Positions 60,429-64,000 of a DNA stretch of 64,000 nucleotides are shown here, one piece after another (the first letter of the stretch is position 1; the number at the start of each line of letters is the position of its first letter). Source of the DNA: JAENVT01 sp963720775 (GTDB lineage Bacteria; Actinomycetota; Acidimicrobiia; Acidimicrobiales; Ilumatobacteraceae). The stretch is taken from contig CAVRGR010000006.1 in NCBI GenBank assembly GCA_963720775.1, positions 186,001-250,000 on the forward strand, read 5' to 3'. The notes under the pieces were generated by a model. It was not told where the DNA came from. It made no database searches and saw only the letters and a list, made by a program, of their open reading frames with translations. The position numbers and the translations under genes were made by a program.

Positions 60429-61493
60429 GTGAATCAGCATCCATGGATCGATGCACTGCGCCAGGAGGGACGTGGGCCGGCAACGATCACGGACGTCGCC
60501 CGTCTGGCGGGGGTGTCTCGCTCGACGGTCTCGAACGTCATCCGCGGCAGTGCCACCGTGGCCGACGACCTACGTCAGCGGGTGCACGCGGTGATCGCCG
60601 AAACCAACTACCGGCCCGACGCCCGCGCCCGATCCTTGCGAGAGCGCACAACGGGCATGATCGCTCTCATCATCGCCGATACCGGCAACCCCTTCTACGC
60701 CAGCTTCGGGCTCGGCATCGAGGAAGCGGCGACACTCGGCGGGCCGCTGATGATCGTGGCCAACACCCATTGTGACCCCTCGGCCGAGCTCGCCCTGAGC
60801 GATTCGCTGATCTCGCGGCGTGTCGACGGCGTGATCGTCGGCGACCTCAGCTCGAACGCCGCCTTCCCGTCGATCCTCGCCGACAACGGCATCCCCGTGG
60901 TACTGGCCGACTGCGGTGTCAGCAGCGACCCGCGCATCGGCGCAGTCGACACCGACGACGAGCAGGCGATGGAGCTGGTCGTCGATCACCTGTCGACCCT
61001 CGGCCATCAACGGGTCTGCTATGCCGGCCCGGTCGACGAGCGCGCTGCCGCGTCACGTCGACGGCTCGCCGCTCGAGTAGCGGCCTCCCGCGCCGGAATC
61101 GTCTTGCAGGAGGACGATGCTGACGGGGCCACTGCCGTCGTCTGCCACAACGATCTCGTCGCGGTCGACAACCTCGACGCACTCGAGCGTGCCGGCTGGA
61201 ACGTGCCGAACGATGTCTCGGTGGTCGGCTTCGACGACACTCCGCTCGCCGCACACCATCGCATCGACCTCACATCGGTCCGATGCGATGCGGTAGCTCT
61301 CGGACGTATGGCCGCTTCGCAGATCTTCTCCGCCATCGAGGAACGCCGCTACGCGACGGAGCGTCGGCTCCTCGAATGCGAACTCGTCGTGCGCGGCACG
61401 ACCGCCCCGTTCCGATCGGCTGCTCGACCGTTGAGCCCGGGATGGCGACCCGGGCAACCCTCGTACGCCCCACACGAAAGGACTCCACGATGA
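60429..61493 (+). CDS. LacI-family transcriptional regulator
   Basis: 354 residues from GTG 60429. The HTH is 'ATITDVARLAGVSRSTVSNV' with hinge helix 'NYRPDARARSLRERTTGMIA'. The periplasmic-binding-like core has 'GNPFYASFGLGIEEAATLGG', 'RRVDGVIVGDLSSNAAFPS' and 'NVPNDVSVVGFDDTPLAAHH'. It is a little short in the middle of the second domain. It likely represses the downstream Gfo/Idh oxidoreductase gene and itself through the 60401 palindrome. The ligand, perhaps a sugar or polyol, is unknown. Confidence 0.93.
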   Translation: MNQHPWIDALRQEGRGPATITDVARLAGVSRSTVSNVIRGSATVADDLRQRVHAVIAETNYRPDARARSLRERTTGMIALIIADTGNPFYASFGLGIEEAATLGGPLMIVANTHCDPSAELALSDSLISRRVDGVIVGDLSSNAAFPSILADNGIPVVLADCGVSSDPRIGAVDTDDEQAMELVVDHLSTLGHQRVCYAGPVDERAAASRRRLAARVAASRAGIVLQEDDADGATAVVCHNDLVAVDNLDALERAGWNVPNDVSVVGFDDTPLAAHHRIDLTSVRCDAVALGRMAASQIFSAIEERRYATERRLLECELVVRGTTAPFRSAARPLSPGWRPGQPSYAPHERTPR

Positions 61494-61518
61494 TCGCCAA
61501 GCTGGAGGCGACAGCCTC

Positions 61519-62644
61519 GTGACGCCCTACTACCCGCCGCCTCTTCGCGCCGCGATCGTCGGCACCGGTGGAATCTCACGCACCCACGGTCGACGGATAC
61601 GCGACCTCGGCAGCACCGTCGTCGGCATCTGTGGGCGCAGCCTGTCCAGCGCAAATTCGCTCGCCGATGACCTCGGCGGTTCGGAGGTGTACACCGACCT
61701 CGTCGAGATGCTCGATCGCCAACGGCCCGATGTGCTGCACATCTGTTCACCGCACGGTCATCATGCCGATCAGGGTCGAGCAGCTATCGAGCGTGGCATT
61801 CACGTCGTGTGCGAGAAGCCGCTGGCGACGTCGGCCGACGATGCTCGTTCGGTGATGGAGCTCGCCGCCCGCAGCAACGTCCAAGCTGCGGTCTGCCTCA
61901 CCAAACGCTCCTACCCGATGGTCGCCGAGCTGCGCAGCCGCGTGTTGGCTGGGACGCATCGGCAAGGTCGTTGCAGTCCGCGGCGAGTATCTGTCGTCCG
62001 ACAGCTGTCACGACAACTACGGCTGGGGGTTCGACAAGTCGATCGCCGGGCCGTCGTACGCCACCGCCGACCTCGGTCTCCACTGGCTCGATCTCGTCGA
62101 ACACGTCACCGGATCGCCGATCGCCTTGGTCGACGCACGCTTCTCCACGACCAGACCCATCCGCATCCGCGACGGTGAGGAAGTCCCGATCGATGTCGAG
62201 GACTACGTCCGCGTCTTCATCGAGCTCACCGATGGCACACCAGTGTCAGCGGTCTTCTCCGGGATCACGCCGGGTCAGCCCAACGGCTGTGCCATCCATG
62301 TCGATGGCCGCGGCGGCGGCCTCGACTGGCGGGTCGACACGCCGAACCAGTTGGGCCACCGGCCACCCTTCGGATCGACCGAGATCATCGATCGCGATCC
62401 GCCGCGACTGTCGGCCGAGGCGCAGCGGCGATCGTTCGCCCCGGCGGGCCACGTCGAGGGGTTCCCCGACGCCTTCCGCAACCTGTTCCGCGACGTGTAC
62501 TGGAGCATTGCCGGTAAGGCGGTACCGTACCCCGACTTCGTCGACGGGTTTCGTGTAGCGACCCTGATCGATTCGATTCGGGCGAGCGCCGAGCGTGGCA
62601 CAGCAGTAGAGGTACCCGCTCCACTGGAGAGGCACGGCCGATGA
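61519..62644 (+). pseudogene. Gfo/Idh/MocA-family oxidoreductase, one frameshift
   Basis: GTG 61519 opens 'LRAAIVGTGGISRTHGRRIR', the Rossmann dinucleotide motif, then 'VLHICSPHGHHADQGRAAIE' and 'GIHVVCEKPLATSADDARSV', with the catalytic EKP. After 'ELRSRVL' (about 61950) one extra G shifts the frame. The next frame continues 'GRIGKVVAVRGEYLSSDSCH', 'ADLGLHWLDLVEHVTGSPIA' and runs to 62644. A corrected gene would give about 374 residues, a normal dehydrogenase of sugars or inositols. It is 25 bp downstream of the LacI regulator, its likely controller. Confidence 0.85.
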
Positions 62645-62682
62645 GTGACGTGGTCGACCAGCGGGTGAACGCGACCGGTCAA

Positions 62683-62925
62683 CACGATCTTCCAGTCGTA
62701 CGCGCTCTTCCCGCACATGAACGTCGTGCAGAACGTGCAGTTCGGGCTGCGGATGTCGCGGGTGTCGAAGGCCGAGCGCGAGGAGCGCGCCCCGGGGCTC
62801 CTGCCCTGGTGGGCCTCACCGAACGAGCCACCCAACCGGTGGCCGCGCTATCCGGCGGCCAGGCGCAACGCGTCGCGATCGCCCGCGCACTGGTCAACAA
62901 ACCGAGCGCCTGCGCCGCGCGGTAG
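62683..62925 (+). pseudogene. ABC transporter ATPase fragment (PotA/MalK-like)
   Basis: One frame reads 'NTIFQSYALFPHMNVVQNVQ', 'FGLRMSRVSKAEREER', the Q-loop region. The next gives 'LVGLTERATQPVAALSGGQA', 'QRVAIARALVNKPSA', with the LSGGQ signature. Walker A, Walker B and both ends are missing, and the frame changes inside it. It is the middle of a spermidine/putrescine- or sugar-type importer ATPase, left behind after deletion. Confidence 0.75.
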
Positions 62926-62938
62926 CCGCCGACTGGGG

Positions 62939-63880
62939 TCAGGCGACGTCGACCAGAGCGCGGCGCCAAGTGTGCATCATCGTGTCGCCCCCGTGGCCCT
63001 CGTCGTCGACGACGACGAGGTGGCTGCCGGGCCATGCCTGGTGAATGCGCCACGGCGCGTCGAGCGGCGAACTGACATCGAGCCGTCCATGAATGAGCCA
63101 TCCTGGGATGCCGGCCAAGCTGTCGGCGTTGCCGACGATCTCGTCCGGTCCGAGCCAACAATCGTTTCGCCAGCAGTGCGTCACCTGGCGAGCGAACCCC
63201 AGTCGGAACCTGGCGTCGAGGTAGCGCGGGTTCGGCACAGCACCGGCGACCGTGCCGACGTGGGCGTCCTCCCATCGACACCATGCTGCGGCAGCAGCAT
63301 CGCGCACTGCCGGGTCGGGATCCATCAGGAGCTGGTTGTAGGCATCGATGATGCGAAGTTCGCGAAGACCCGGGGGGACGTGATCGCGGAACTCGCGCCA
63401 TTGCTCCGGGAAGAATCTGCCGGCCTGGACTGTGAGCCAGTCGTGGTCGGCGCGGGTGCCCGTACTGACCGCGGCGACCACGATCGCCGTCACCCGGTCG
63501 GGGTGGCGCTCGGCGTACGCGATGGCGAGGACCGAGCCCCACGAGAGGCCAAAGACGATCCATTGCGTGATACCGAGGTGTTCTCGCAACTGTTCGATGT
63601 CCCGAACGTGATGGTCCATGTCAATCGATTGCCAGTGCACGTTGTCGTCGGCGGCATACGGCGTGCTACGCCCGGCGGCGCGCTGATCGAACAGCACCGC
63701 GCGATGACGTTGCAAGTCGAAGTTCGCTCGAGCGCCGGGCGTGCATCCTGATCCCGGTCCACCGTGCAGGTACACGATCGGGACTCCGTCGGGCCGGCCG
63801 ACCTGTTCGAAGTACAGGACGTGTCCGTCACCGACGTCGAGGCGACCGGTATCGAACGGCTCGGGGATCTGGCTGTCCAT
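62939..63880 (-). CDS. proline iminopeptidase (S33 alpha/beta hydrolase)
   Basis: 313 residues, usual for prolyl aminopeptidase, which removes N-terminal Pro from peptides. Signatures are 'VPIVYLHGGPGSGCTPGARA' (oxyanion HGGPG), 'HRAVLFDQRAAGRSTPYA', the nucleophile elbow 'WIVFGLSWGSVLAIAYAE' (more often GGSWGS) and 'HLVVVDDEGHGGDTMMHTWR' with the catalytic His. ATG 63880 ('MDSQIPEPFDTGRLDVGDGH') is the family start; the frame upstream to 63991 is not conserved. Cytoplasmic. It is divergent from the histidine phosphatase gene at the window edge. Confidence 0.93.
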   Translation of the reverse strand: MDSQIPEPFDTGRLDVGDGHVLYFEQVGRPDGVPIVYLHGGPGSGCTPGARANFDLQRHRAVLFDQRAAGRSTPYAADDNVHWQSIDMDHHVRDIEQLREHLGITQWIVFGLSWGSVLAIAYAERHPDRVTAIVVAAVSTGTRADHDWLTVQAGRFFPEQWREFRDHVPPGLRELRIIDAYNQLLMDPDPAVRDAAAAAWCRWEDAHVGTVAGAVPNPRYLDARFRLGFARQVTHCWRNDCWLGPDEIVGNADSLAGIPGWLIHGRLDVSSPLDAPWRIHQAWPGSHLVVVDDEGHGGDTMMHTWRRALVDVA

Positions 63881-63958
63881 CGCCCGATTCTGCCTCTCGC
63901 GACCTACCGCGACGCCAAACCCATCATCTCGACCGATTGGACAGGTACCGTCAAGGGC

Positions 63959-64000
63959 GTGGCCGTTACTCGGATCGTTCTCGTGCGGCATGGCGAATCT
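63959..64000 (+). CDS. histidine phosphatase family protein, start only
   Basis: The last 14 codons of the window, from GTG 63959, read 'VAVTRIVLVRHGES'. RHGE is the catalytic N-terminal motif of the phosphoglycerate mutase-like histidine phosphatases, and it always lies a few residues from the N-terminus. The rest is outside the window, so the substrate is unknown. Confidence 0.75.
   Translation, partial: MAVTRIVLVRHGES

Overview
The window looks like the chromosome of a high-GC actinobacterium. GC-rich codons, ATG/GTG/TTG starts with AGGAGG-type ribosome binding sites, a WD40 lipoprotein, AbrB and Phd antitoxins, an ECF42/YCII pair, a ChrB-type regulator and a baeRF (Rv2629-like) protein all fit. 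The secreted RCC1 protein with repeated C-terminal domains suggests Acidimicrobiia (Ilumatobacter-like), but that placement is inference from style. No rRNA, tRNA or CRISPR array was seen.

Region 1 (1-13.3 kb) is an accessory, decaying zone. It holds a FIST sensor gene cut by the window edge, two PIN-toxin/antitoxin pairs, a GNAT acetyltransferase, an intact IS256-family element, a truncated tyrosine recombinase and many broken genes: prepilin, TetR, alpha/beta hydrolase, thioesterase, AvrRpt2-like protease, LysM protein and aminoglycoside phosphotransferase. Four imperfect ~68-bp elements with nearly constant internal spacing lie between the genes at 1.6-3.4 kb and resemble degenerate integron attC sites.

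Region 2 (13.4-24 kb) starts with housekeeping redox genes and a divergent XRE-cupin regulator, then a prepilin fused to Ig-like repeats. The most interesting locus follows (18.5-23.8 kb, plus strand): a ~60-residue precursor-like peptide with three FDNS repeats, translationally coupled to a radical SAM/SPASM maturase, then a P-loop/TPR protein and a soluble FtsH-like AAA+/M41 protease. I read it as a cyclophane (triceptide-type) RiPP pathway with an unusual protease partner.

Region 3 (24-33 kb, minus strand) runs from a TPR-CHAT protein (apparently split by a frameshift) through an ECF-type sigma factor and a small acidic protein to a secreted subtilase and a 1119-residue RCC1-repeat protein whose C-terminus is three near-identical 381-bp units.

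Region 4 (33-49.6 kb) is mixed metabolism and regulation: PAP2 phosphatase, DUF1232 protein, ChrB-like regulator, frameshifted ABC transporter, zwf, a STAS protein without the usual phosphosite, a baeRF protein, AraC regulator, ECF42 sigma with YCII partner, MFS transporter, RibD-like reductase, M15 peptidase, beta-carbonic anhydrase and quinone oxidoreductase.

Region 5 (49.6-60.2 kb) is a divergent signalling or conflict cluster. Caspase, M15/peptidoglycan-binding and metallo-beta-lactamase-fold proteins are on one side. A membrane-anchored CHAT protein and a TIR-TM-WD40 protein are on the other, ending at a convergent lipoprotein gene.

Region 6 (60.2-64 kb) has a LacI regulator with a clear operator, a frameshifted Gfo/Idh oxidoreductase, a PotA-like fragment, a proline iminopeptidase and the first codons of a histidine phosphatase. 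One-base frameshifts are frequent across the window, so either real gene decay or assembly indels must be considered.
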